Positions 51,970 through 63,250 of a stretch of 64,000 bases of DNA are shown in pieces. How positions within the stretch are numbered: the stretch's first letter is position 1; every line of letters starts with the position of its first letter. Origin of the DNA: Brienomyrus brachyistius (Eukaryota; Chordata; Actinopteri; Osteoglossiformes; Mormyridae); NCBI RefSeq assembly GCF_023856365.1, contig NW_026042744.1, positions 41,476 to 105,475 of the forward strand, in the 5' to 3' direction. The position numbers and the translations under genes were made by a program. Under the pieces are notes generated by a model that ran no database searches, was not told the DNA's origin, and saw only the letters and a program-made list of their open reading frames with translations.

Positions 51970-52956
51970 ACAGTGGGCTTGCGTTCATAGTGGGGTACCG
52001 CAGGGTTCGATTTTAGGACCACTATTGTTCCTAATTTACATAAATGATATGGATACCAATATATACAGTAAACTGGTGAAATTTGCAGATGACACCAAGG
52101 TGGGTGGTGTAGCAGATACTGAATTAGTGGCTCAGCAGCTACAGCGGGATCTTGATTTAATTAGTGACTGGGCCGATACCTGGCAGATGAAATTTAACGT
52201 CGATAAATATAAGGTACTCCATCTAGGGAGCAGAAATATAAAGTACAGGTATTTCATGGGTGTCACTGAAATAAAGGTAGCTGATCATGAGAAAGACCTT
52301 GGTGTGTATGTTGATGCTTCCATGTCCCATTCTCGCCAGTGTGGGGAAGCAATAAAAAAGGCCAATAGGATGTTGGGGTATATCTCCAGGTGTGTGGAGT
52401 TTAAGTCAAGGGAGGTAATGCTAAGATTATACAATTCCTTGGTGAGACCTCACCTAGAATATTGTGTGCAGGTTTGGTCACCATATCTTAAAAAGGACAT
52501 TGTGGCCTTAGAAAAGGTGCAGCGTAGGGCCACAAAAATGATTCCTGGTCTTAGAGGAATGTCATACGAGGAACGGTTACTTGAGCTAAATCTGTTCAGT
52601 CTCAAGCAAAGGAGATTGAGGGGGGACATGATCCAGGTATATAAGATTCTAACAGGTTTGGATGCTGTTCAACCAAATAGTTACTTCAGCATTAGTTTAA
52701 ATACACGAACTCGTGGCCATAGGTGGAAATTAGCGGGAGAACATTTCAAGCTGGATTTAAGGAAGCACTTCTTTACGCAGCGTGTAGAGTATGGAATAGT
52801 CTTCCTGATAATGTAGTGCAAGCTGAATCCTTGGGTTCCTTTAAATCAGAGCTAGATAAGATTTTAACGACTCTGAGCTATTAGTTTAGTTCTCCCCAAG
52901 CGAGCTTGATGGGCCGAATGGCCTCGTCTCGTTTGTATAGTTCTTATGTTCTTATG
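51970..52956 (+). mobile_element. CR1-clade LINE, 5'-truncated, young copy
   Basis: RT from 'GVPQGSILGPLLFLIYINDM' through the catalytic 'KFADDTK' box to 'LKQRRLRGDMIQVYKIL'. The frame breaks near 52790 just before 'NSLPDNVVQAESLGSFKSEL'. The 3' UTR ends in a CR1-style 8-bp tandem tail (GTTCTTATGTTCTTATG). Target duplication TTCAACTC at 51962-51969 and 52957-52964. Inserted into the gag relic. Confidence 0.88.
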
Positions 52957-52964
52957 TTCAACTC

Positions 52965-53241
52965 CTTCATCTACAGTGTCAGATGAGCAAACCTTATCTC
53001 CCCCTTGAGGATTTGGACATACCAACATAGGGGCAAGAATTTCTGCTACCTCGTCCTGCTGCCTGAGCGTTTCGCCACGGCACTTCTTCACCGAGAAGGA
53101 GGTAGAGTCGGGTGCTGAATGGTTATGATCCTCGTCTGCAGGGGGGAGAGGGGAAGGGGCAGGGGAACCACTGGCTACTCCTCCCTCGGTGGCATAAGGA
53201 GGAAGCTGCTGTTTGGGCAGCAATGCTTGGGCAGGAGCCAC
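52965..53241 (-). pseudogene. Retroviral gag relic, proximal part
   Basis: Proline-rich 'SPAPSPLPPADED' and 'GETLRQQDEVAEILAPMLVC' precede the capsid-like piece at 51748-51961; both were one frame before CR1 insertion. Confidence 0.45.
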
Positions 53242-54360
53242 ACAGTTTATTTCTGGGTATCTAATTAGCGGACACCATTAGGTCCCTTCAGGGGCTCCAC
53301 AGACAAACTCATTGACAAAATAGAATTGTCACAGAAAAATTCTTTGTCACATGCTCAGTCGACATGGACTGTGTGCTATTTACATATTTTTGGCACAAAC
53401 GAAATCTCATATGCATATCGATGTATCTTTGGCACAAGTGGACCTCCATCACTTTAAAGAGGGTAAACTCTGATCAGGAAATTTACGACGTCAGAATAAA
53501 CGGATTTTTTAACAGAAGTAACTGACATGCCCTAATAAGGAAATGCATACAATCAGAATACAATATCTGTGGTTTTTAACAGTGGTAACAATCTGATAAT
53601 GAAAGGAATCAGATCAACATTTCTATAGCATGTAACAGAGCTTGCTCCCCTCCAGAACTCATTGTTCCAGTAGTTATCTGAAATCATCTGCAGGAGCTAT
53701 TCTTTTATTTGTATATTAAGCATAATTATTCATGAATATTATTGATTATGTTTATTTGTTTAATGTTTTTATTTATTCGTATTTATTGTTTATAATATAA
53801 TGTTATATAGTATTGCAACACTTGAAACGAGAGGTACTTGCCTGCCTTAGTGATATTTACTATTGTCTAAGTGTATTCCCACCTGTAGGAGGCAGCAATG
53901 GTTGTTATTAAAGGTGCTGAGATTACGCGGCTCAGGGCTGAAGGTGCAAAGTGAAACAGTCATTGACCGTATTTGCCATGTGTGATGGTGTCTGCATATC
54001 GGCCCTTTTGCGCCAAACAAACCAGTTCAAAGTACTGTGTGTTAAAATATCATATGAATAAATCCTCTCAAGAACTAAACTCAATATCGTATCCTCATCA
54101 TTCAACGCGTCTGACTTTTGCACCTCTTACCACAAGGCAGTGGATTACATGGGGAAATTACAAACAAGGAGAATTTAATCTGTTTTTCCTCTACATTGTC
54201 GTTATTCAGAATATTACAGACTATGAACAAAAACGGACAATGTAAGAAAATAAAAAAATGTGTATGACAGAAAGCTAGAGTATTTTTGCAATGGTGAGCA
54301 CTAGCTGGTTTATGTACTAGCTCACACTCAAGAAACAGCATAAATGCTACTCATACACAG
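53242..54360. other. No gene recognised
   Basis: AT-rich; short frames without motifs. Confidence 0.4.
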
Positions 54361-54364
54361 TTGG

Positions 54365-54595
54365 GGGGCAGGGGTCAGTCCTTGTGCCTGTAATGAGGTC
54401 ACCAGTTGAAACTAACCCAGCCTCAGCACGTCTGTGGGTCCTTGAGCAAGGCCCTTAACCCCCAGCTCCCTGGGCGCCCCAACAGGTAGCTGCACTTCGC
54501 GGACAACTTACTCCACAAAGAGTAAGTTGAGGGAGACATAAAAAACACAATTTCCCCACGGGGATTAATAAAGTCCATCCATCTATGGAATATTA
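54365..54595 (+). repeat. SINE-like repeat, same family as 21905
   Basis: 'CCTTGAGCAAGGCCCTTAAC', 'AATTTCCCCACGGGGATTAA' and 'TAAAGTCCATCCATC' end. Diverged head. Confidence 0.55.
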
Positions 54596-56486
54596 TTTAG
54601 CACTATATAACGCAGAATATAAGAATTACGATTTTATAAAAAGTATGCCAAATATCCATGATATAATCATTACAATGTAAACATTATAATGTAATCAACA
54701 CAATGGAACCAACTGAGTATGTATTTGCACCTTTTGTTAGTCTGAGTTTCTGTTAGCTACTTTGTTAGTCCTGAATCTATGAATATTCACATTTTTATCG
54801 CGTATATTTTATCACTATGTAAAAGGACAAATATATTATCAACCTTTTAGTGAGACAATGTGTAAACGGCTGAAACTACCAAGGTTTACTACTGAAGGAA
54901 GGGATTCACCTGAGTTCACCAAAAGTTCATGGCTGAGTATTTTTAAAAAACCAAGTGGAGCTGCTCGCGCCACTATTATGTTCAACCGAGAGGCCAAACG
55001 GTAAAAGAAATGACTGTCAAACTTATCACCTAGGGGTAAATATAAATCTATACAAATATCACCTGCATGCACATTACTTCTTTTACAATAACCAACTCCT
55101 GATGCATACTGTTAGTCGTGAAAAAAATAACTATTGTGTACATAGAGGCCCTGTGTAAAAAGATAACTGCCAAGGAAAAGATCAAAAACATTTATTTCAA
55201 GGATTCAAAGTTTTTATGGTCATGTACAGTGTACAGTGCAGTTCTTATTTGATTAACTTGAATGTCTTCACAGACAAGACGATTAAACAAATAAAGCAGC
55301 GCAACATTACAGTAACTAACAACAAACAAAGCTCACGAGTACTATTACAATATTCATATCATTTATTTAAATTTAATTTTACCAAGTAAATTAATTGAAA
55401 AGCAGTTACCGCTTTACCTGCTTCTCGGGAGAAATAGCAGATATACAAACGTCATGTATGTAACTAAAATCTTAAGCCAATAAGGGCAAAGTTGTGTCGT
55501 AATGGAGGCGGATCCAGCCTGTGCAGCCTGCTAAGAGGTGCTGCCTGATGTGTCTTGCTCTCGCGGAGTTTTGGTACCATGTGACATGGTGACGTAATGC
55601 AACGGGCGATAAAAAATATAACCATGATGCATTGCGTCAGGACCAGAATGCATTGCTTTAAGCTAGCGCTGTATGTGGGTGCATGAAGTGGAAAGCACCC
55701 AATAATAAACATAACATTTTTTAAAAAATGTTTTCTTCACCGGTGCAGTGAATTTAAATAAAGAGCTATGATGGTGCTGCAAATGGCTTTGCATAGTAGT
55801 TAGTAGTAGCATTAGCCGCTGTGTGCGGCATTAGCTTTCTACAGTCCTTACAGATGGTTCGTGTTTTGTCTGTCTCCCTTTCGCCATTTATATTTTCCGC
55901 CGGGCACCCGAAATGCTGACACACAAAAGATTCAAAAGTGTCTGGGGTATCTACTATAGTAATTTAGTCAGATGCCGACATATTTACAGCAGCTCATTTG
56001 CAGCGCATTCGTGAAACGGCTTTTCGCTCCAACGAGAAATCTCGTCATGTTGTAATATCGCGAGATCTCGTGACACGCGTTTCACTCCCACTTCTTAGTA
56101 ACAGTCATGATTTGATAAAGTGACAACCTGCGTAATAATTGGTAATACATAGAGTTTGCTATTGTTCAGGCTAGCAGACTGTTATGGCTTGAGGTTAATG
56201 GTGCCTGTTACTTGTGAATTTTCACATTTGCAGGGATCTTCTGCCTCGTGAACGTGAAACGGGTAATTATGCTAAAAGAAGAAAAAAGCAGAACTGCAAT
56301 GTGTGTAAGGCTGGTGCTGATTTTTCAGTCTGAACACAGTAAAATTTATACAAATTACCTGTATTCAAACTTGTATTCTTTATATAGTTTGGTTAATTAC
56401 TATTTAAAAGTTTTATCTGCGCTCCATTGTATAACTTATATTGGAGACTTGTATGTACTTTTCGATTGGAAATGGTTAGCTGTATA
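54596..56486. other. No gene recognised; one LINE-tail-like remnant
   Basis: Around 55195-55310 a reverse-oriented 'AGTGTACAGTGCAGTTCTTA' stretch resembles a LINE 3' end. CpG-containing sequence at about 55990-56095 has no gene I can name. Confidence 0.35.
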
Positions 56487-56630
56487 CAGGGGCGCCGCTA
56501 AGGGGGGGAAAGTTGGGACAATTCTAAGGGCCCACGCCCTTTAGGGGCCCCCAGAGATCTGAATGGGTGTGGTAGGGGGGCCCAACCTCATATTTTGTCA
56601 TAGGGCCCAAAATTGCTAGCGGCGCCCCTG
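56487..56630. mobile_element. 144-bp hAT MITE
   Basis: Termini CAGGGGCGCCGCTA and TAGCGGCGCCCCTG are perfect inverses. The 8-bp duplication GCTGTATA is at 56479-56486 and 56631-56638. Confidence 0.95.
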
Positions 56631-56638
56631 GCTGTATA

Positions 56639-58479
56639 TACTTTGAATATTTTTATGATTAATTTCTTTGTTTATTTAATTTGGCAACAGATCTGCACTT
56701 TTAGCAGTATTGCTGTCAATTTTTGTGAAAGTTGTTACTAAATAAAACAAAAGAAGCAGACTTGTGTAAATCCTATATTGGTCGTGTATTCTTCCTGTAG
56801 CGTAGTGACAGCTTTTTGTACGGAAGCCGTGAACGGCTGTGCTTGCAAATATATTTTCTTCTGAATAATTAGAAGGATAAGCATATTTTGTCGCCGCCGC
56901 GAGATAGTCATGCCATACACAGCTCTGCTCGTTTTTGTACTGTAACCGTGTTACTTAATTTGCGAATCCATGAATTTAACGTTGACATTAAGTCAACATT
57001 GACATTGACAACGTTGACATTAAGTGTTGCACCTATCTAGTGTTTTACCGTGAAGGGCATGTTATATCTTGTCTCTAAGTCGCACTATGGTCCAGGGGAA
57101 TGCTATGTCATATTAGAACATGTGTCGATGATGTGGCAATATAAATATTTTAGAATACTGTCAGTTTTAGTTTCAGAAATCCATCATTTGAGAAAAAAGG
57201 CCAGTCACGACAAATATATATGGAATATAACAACAGAGGTTAGCTGTATTTGTTTAAGTGTAAAGATGCACATAGAAACATGCATGAGCTCATCTGAGAA
57301 TAAACTGAATGCAATGAAGATTTGTGACTCCTGCTGGAAAATGCGAATAGTGGCAGGGTCTTCAAGCAGTACATTTGTCTGAGAGTCAGTTAATATTAGG
57401 AAAGGCACCGTTTTTTTTTTTCAATGGCGCTAATTATCAAGAAGGAAATGGAGTACCCCAGTACCTGGTTTACGGGCACTGGAAGCTCCAGTATCAGTCA
57501 GACTTTCATGTAAGTATATGTGTGTTTAATGACTTGTGCATGTTTCATCTTTACCAGGGGCAGAGGGGAAACTCAATAAATAGCCTTCTCTCACACTTCC
57601 AGGCCTGCAGAACTGAGCATGTCCCCTGGTTTTGTGCATATGTCTGTAGGCTTTGAGTTTTTCCTATGGGGGCTTCAATTTCCTCCAAATACGTGCAGAT
57701 CAGTTGCATTGGGGAGTCCATACTGTGATGCTGAGTGGGTGTAGGAGGAGATTGAGAGATGAAACTCCGGATGATTTACTCCCTCGGCTAACTAACCAGA
57801 ACAGGATCGTACCAATACCAAAATGATAAGTTTATAAATGTTTTTCACTACCCTGATTCATTCAGTTATTTCTGTTTGTTAATTCCATCCCCCAAGCAAA
57901 TACATAAATAAACAAACAAATATTCAGGGGGAATGTGTCATAGGTGATAGAATCAGTGGATGAATCTAAAGAAAAAAAGTAATGATTTCTTTCTCTCCAA
58001 AACACAATGCACAAAACTCTTAAGTTAGGTAAGACATTGAAATTTTATGACAGTAGCATGATGCAGAGGAACAACAGAAGGAAAAATCTAACTAAACCTG
58101 AGTCAACTAGGACTAATTACACTAAATTAAGTGGAACACACAAAATACCTAAAACAACTTAATAAACAAGCAAGAAATATTACATTTGATTAACTATACT
58201 GATGCCTGAGGGAAGTTCTTGTGCATAATGCAGCAAGTATATACAGCTGCAGAGACACTACACATAGTGCAAATAAATTAAAAAGTATACAGTACACACA
58301 CTGATTCCTGAAAAATCTAAATACCATGGAATACTAATGAAATACTGATGATGATGATAATAATAGAAATAATAATGAATTAGTTTAGGGTATTATGCAA
58401 TTGACATGTACAATTAAAAAAGAAATTGCACCAGACATTTCCTGTGGCAAAGAAGGGTTGCTTTGTGCCACATTACTCA
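56639..58479. other. No gene recognised
   Basis: A 110-codon frame at 57050-57382 has no motif I recognise. Otherwise AT-rich. Confidence 0.4.
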
Positions 58480-58690
58480 AGTCAATTCACTTTATTTTGT
58501 ATAGTACATTTTCATAGCCTTACATTGTCTCAAAGCACTTTACTTTGTCCCTGCCCAATTGTCCCAGTGAGCAAGATCTAGCCTGAAAAATTAGAAAGCG
58601 ACATTGGCAAGGATAAACTCAGTCATAGTAAGAAACCTTTGGAGGAACCAGAGTGAAAGGGGGAGCCCATCCTCCACAGGGCAGAAGTCA
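58480..58690 (-). repeat. L2-like LINE 3' tail
   Basis: 'CATTGTCTCAAAGCACTTTA' and 'GACATTGGCAAGGATAAACT' are the reverse of the 3' UTR seen at 6200-6300. Confidence 0.6.
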
Positions 58691-58784
58691 GGTTAACAAA
58701 GTCCTGATTTATATGGTTTATATGGTTCAATTAGTTAAGTCCGGATGTAAATACAGAATAACTGGCAGCAGGGCACACAGGAAA

Positions 58785-58875
58785 GACGTAAACAGGCAGG
58801 AGGGCAGGCAGGAGGGTGGCACAGGCAGGACGTAATGGGCAGGAGGGCGGGCAGGCAGGGCAGCACAGGCAGCCA
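58785..58875. repeat. GGCAGG-rich minisatellite
   Basis: Irregular repeats of AGGCAGGAGGG and GGCACAGGCAGG. Confidence 0.7.
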
Positions 58876-59062
58876 GAACTGTTTTGCCACTGCAGTTTGT
58901 TTTACAATTTCATCTGCATTTGTTCCCCCAAGGTATAACAGCAGCTAATTTATGAACATGCTGCTTTTCAGAAAAGTTTAATTTCCAGGAGCATGACCAG
59001 TGCATACATTTAGTGTTGATGGTTCTTTGTAAAATGGATGTTCTGTACTTTTATTGATCTGT

Positions 59063-59105
59063 CCATCCATCCATCCATCCATCCATCCATCCATCCATCC
59101 ATTCA
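59063..59105. repeat. (CATC)n microsatellite
   Basis: About ten CATC units, probably the tail of a diverged SINE copy (followed by 'AATTTTCTAACTACTTCTGA'). Confidence 0.9.
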
Positions 59106-59197
59106 TCAATTTTCTAACTACTTCTGATGAAGTTCCGGGTTATGAGGTATCCTGAAGCCCAGGCAATATGGGACAAACACACACATGCACACACATA

Positions 59198-59461
59198 GGG
59201 TATACCTATCCTTATGGGGCCCGCTCATTGACTTCTATTGGATAAATGCTAACGCTAACTATGACAATCTTAACCCCCACCCTGCCCTAACCATAACCAT
59301 AAGTAACCAAGCAAAATAAAAGAGGTTTTGCATTTTTAGTTTTTCCACAGCAGTCACAGATTTTTATAAAATAGAGTTTTCCTGGTTTTCAGTTTCGTGG
59401 TCCCCATAAGGGAAAAAAAAAACAGGTATTTATCACGCTATGGGGTAGGATAGGTATACCC
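59198..59461. mobile_element. MITE with GGGTATACCTATCC termini
   Basis: GGGTATACCTATCC at the left, GGATAGGTATACCC at the right; 264 bp without coding capacity. Duplication not clear, so the superfamily is left open. Confidence 0.7.
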
Positions 59462-59559
59462 GCTCGCACACACACACACAGACATGCACACAAATGGATA
59501 GATCACCACAGTTACTATGGATGTCGATCCTGCAATAATGAGACAGAACTATCATACTT

Positions 59560-59760
59560 AACAGGATCATATCCCTAGTTCTACATATGCATAATTATAT
59601 TTAAAAAAGATCCCACGCACCCAGCACATGAGATGTTTGAACTTCTGCCCTCTGGTAAACGTTACCGCAGTATGCATTGCAGAACAACCAGATTTAATAA
59701 GAGCTTCTAACCCCAAAGCCATCAGAATACTAAATGCTAATGAACATACGTTTATGTGAA
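59560..59760 (+). pseudogene. LINE C-terminal relic
   Basis: 'DPTHPAHEMFELLPSGKRYR' then 'MHCRTTRFNKSF', as in the L2-like RT end at 49200-49330. Confidence 0.6.
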
Positions 59761-59847
59761 ACCCTACTCTCTCTTACTCTCTGTGCACTTTATTACCACA
59801 ACTGGTATTAAGTTTACTTTTTATTTATATAGTATAGTGCAATAATA

Positions 59848-59998
59848 TAATCACGATTTGTGTGTGAGTGTGCCCTGTGATGGGCTGCCCCCCATCCTGG
59901 ATTGTTCCCTGCCTCGTGCCCATTCCACATTCCGGGATAGGTTCCGGACCACCCGCGACCCAGTAGGATAAGCAGTTTGGAAAATGGATGGATGGATA
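59848..59998 (+). mobile_element. tRNA-derived SINE, 5'-truncated
   Basis: Body from 'GTGTGTGAGTGTGCCCTGTG' to 'GGAAAATGGATGGATGGATA'. Head absent. Confidence 0.8.
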
Positions 59999-60090
59999 TA
60001 ACTAACATAAGACAGACATTACACCTAACAAACAATAAACACGAAATAAAGGAGTGGATACAAAAAAAATGTAATGCAATGACCAGATTT
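59999..60090 (+). repeat. Direct repeat, copy 1
   Basis: 'ATAACTAACATAAGACAGAC' onward to 'AATGACCAGATTT' matches 63152-63250 with small indels. Confidence 0.8.
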
Positions 60091-60094
60091 AACA

Positions 60095-60200
60095 CCTGGA
60101 TTATGTCCCCCCTTAGTCTCCTTTGCTCGAGGCTAAACAGATTCAGCTCAGCTAACCTCTCCTCATTAAACATTCCTCTAAGACCAGGAATCATTCTCCC
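60095..60200 (-). pseudogene. CR1 LINE fragment
   Basis: Reverse of 'MIPGLRGM', 'EERLAELNLFSLEQRRLRGD' from CR1 RT C-terminus; about 100 bp only. Confidence 0.75.
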
Positions 60201-60980
60201 AGCCAAGCAAGCCTGAGTCCGGCTTCCACTCCCCCGATCCCCAGCAATGTTAACTTGGAAGGGCGTATTCTGTATGCACAACTGAGACAACCCAGGTGGA
60301 GCTCAGCTTATCGGCTGGCAAAATTGCCTTCAGGTATCACCCACCCTAGTGAGAGTCCAAGCTAGGGCCGTTCTCAGAACTCACCCTAAACGAAGTCCTG
60401 CTCAAAAGTTGTAATGACCGCCTGAGGTACCTGTCAGCCTTGCCCGTAATGAGTCAGTGGGTGTAGCCGGGCTGACACGCTTTTGGGCATCCAATTGCTG
60501 AGAACTCCCCTTCGGTTCTGACAAACTGTACGATCACAAGCAGTGACAGCAGAGCCACAGACAAGCTCAACCAACAGAGAGCGAATGGTAAGCACCCAGC
60601 ACCCGAAGGGCTCAACTGATCACATCCAAACGACTTCCTGATGGGATTGTGTACGTAACTGGTTTACTGTTGTTAATAGTGGTTGAACTTCTATGCAAGT
60701 CCCCTTGTTGGGGGAGAGGGAATGAATGAAAGCATAAGGTGAAATAAAACCTAAAATAAATCAAAAAGGTTAAACGGGAATCAAACCAAATGAATTGTGT
60801 TTCTTATTCAATTGTAAACATCAATTAGTTATGCAACAATAACCTAATTGGATGTTAATGTATTGTGATCAAACTGATTTAGTCCGTGAAGTTGATTCCT
60901 GCTTTCAGGCAAGAACCTGTGTGTCCAATTATGCGTGTTGTATCACCGCAGTTGACCACCAGAGACCCAACTCAGATGTT
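60201..60980. other. No gene recognised
   Basis: No motif or repeat family recognised. Confidence 0.35.
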
Positions 60981-60984
60981 GTTA

Positions 60985-62070
60985 ACCTACTATGGCGGAC
61001 CACTAGAGGTGCAATTTCAATGGAGTGGCACTGCTATGGCTTGCCACTAGAAGCGCAATTTCAAAATTGAGTGGTAGTTCTATGCCTGACCACTAGAAGC
61101 GCAATTTCGAAATGGAGTGGTAGTTCTATGCCTGACCACCGGGGGCGCAATATCGAAATGGAGTTGTAGTTCTATGCCTGACCAATGGAGGCGCGATTTT
61201 GAAATGGAGTGGTAGTTCTATGCCTGACCACTGGAGGCGCAATTTCGAACTGGAGTGGTAGTTCTATGCCTGACCACCGGGGGCGCAATATCGAAATGGA
61301 GTGGTACTTCTATGCCTGACCACCGGGGGCGCAATATCGAAATGGTAGTGGTAGTTCTATGCCTGACCACCGGGAGCGCAATTTCGAAATGGAGTGGTAG
61401 TTCTATGCCTGACCACTAGAGGCACGATTACGAAATGGAATAGTAGTTCTATGCCTGACCACTAGAGGCGCGATTTCGAAATGGAGTAGTAGTTCTATGG
61501 CTTGTCACTAGAAGCGCAATTTCAAAATTGAGTGGTAGTTCTATGCCTGACCACTAGAAGCGCAATTTCGAAATGGAGTGGTAGTTCTATGCCTGACCAC
61601 CGGGGGCGCAATATCGAAATGGAGTGGTAGTTCTATGCCTGACCACTAGAGGCGCGATTTCGAAATGGAGTAGTAGTACTTCTATGGCTTGCCACTAGAA
61701 GCGCAATTTCAAAATTGAGTGGTAGTTCTATGCCTGACCACTAGAAGCCCAATTTCGAAATGGAGTGGTAGTTCTATGCCTGACCACTAGAGGCGCGATT
61801 TCGAAATGGAGTGGTAGTTATATGCCTGACCACTAGAGGCGCAATTTCGAACTGGAGTGGTAGTTCTATGCCTGACCACCGGGGGCGCAATATCGAAATG
61901 GAGTGGTAGTTCTATGCCTGACCACCGGGGGCGCAAAATCAAAATGGAGTGGTAGTTCTATGCCTGGCCACTAGAGGCGCAATATCGAAATTGAGTGGTA
62001 GTTCTATGCCTGGCCACTAGAGGCGCAATTTCGAAATGGAGTGGTAGTTCTATGCCTGACCACTAGAGGT
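60985..62070 (+). repeat. Minisatellite, ~46-bp unit, about 23 copies
   Basis: Unit of the form CTATGCCTGACCACTAGAGG, CGCAATTTCGAAATGGAGTG, GTAGTT. Copies vary at defined sites: ACTAGAGG versus ACCGGGGG, TTTCGAA versus TATCGAA, CCTGACC versus GGCTTGCC. A variant starting GGCTTG(C/T)CACTAGAAGC with TTCAAAATTGAG recurs at about 61037, 61499 and 61688, pointing to higher-order copying. Confidence 0.93.
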
Positions 62071-63151
62071 AACCAAAGATATAGCTAGGCGGTTGCCGAC
62101 GCTAGATGAGTGACACACACATTTAATGCATGCGCATGCTGCTTGTGGCCTTCTTCTGTGCCTTGCACAGTATAAAACCCCTTAAAACAATTACTGAAGC
62201 GAGACGGCGCACGCGTTACGGCGACAGATTTAAATTGTGAGTGCACTATATCTCGTCGCAAATGGTGCTTAACCACGGTGGGTCTCAAGCACAGGAGACT
62301 CCCAATTTCTAAATGACACACACTTGGCTCACAGCGCAAAGTTGTGTTAAACTTGCTTTGTCTAAAGCAGGCACACACATACGAGTATGATCCTGATAGG
62401 TAACTAAGCTATCGGTCTTATGTCCAAGCGCAACATAATTTAGGTTAGAACCTCATAACAAGTATTCCCGTTCGCTAATAGAGAGATCTCTCCCAGGATA
62501 TATAGAAACGGAGACACTCGTCCGAATTGAACCTGGAAACAAAGCGCTACATCTGAGAATCTCGTCAGACATAGGGTTAAAGTTTTACTGCAGTTTAATA
62601 CGAAAGAACTACAATGAAATCACCGAAAATAAAACAAAATAATATAACTACTAATAATAGAAATAAAATAACTATAATAAGCCCATATGATCCCGCTTAA
62701 ATGCCTTCAGATTGCCATGAGTGCGACTTTTGCAACCAGTTCACAGTAGCGCTTCTTCACTGCACGTTCGGTCATAAAAAGTTTAAATTGTGTGCTCAGA
62801 ATAAGTTTAAACCTTGTGCCTTGTGATTATTAACAATTTTTATGCTGAATGGGTCGGCTCAAACTCAATTGCGAAACACCGTGAGTCTGTTAATGTGTGA
62901 CTTAAATGGAACTCATTAATAACCAGTATCACGTAATAACCTGGTTAGAATAGAAGGCTTGTCCAACGAGCTGCGTCACCAGGTAATGTAAACGATCGGT
63001 AGCGAAGCTCCCCTCACGGCCAATGAGAGAGAGTCTCGCGATATTTCAGGCGAATTTGAGGTTTCAGAGCGTAGATCGCACAGGCAGGGATTCTTGTGAG
63101 CACTCAATGAACGGAGGCTGAAGTTGTGTAAAAGACATGCATTTATTCCTA
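62071..63151. other. No gene recognised
   Basis: AT-rich; no motif or repeat family recognised. Confidence 0.35.
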
Positions 63152-63250
63152 TAACTAACATAAGACAGACATTACACCTAACAAACAATAAACACGAAAT
63201 AACGGAGTGGACACAAACAATGTAATCATGAAAATGCAATGACCAGATTT
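63152..63250 (+). repeat. Direct repeat, copy 2
   Basis: Partner of 59999-60090. Longer context here ('ATGCATTTATTCCTATAACT' just upstream) suggests this is the more complete copy. Confidence 0.8.

Noticed and set aside
57050..57382. 110-codon + frame as a gene
   Set aside because: No motif, AT-rich surroundings, antisense frame equally open.
60985..62070. Regular short repeats that could look like a CRISPR array
   Set aside because: Units are contiguous variants of one ~46-bp sequence without unique spacers, and the DNA is from a vertebrate. It is a minisatellite.
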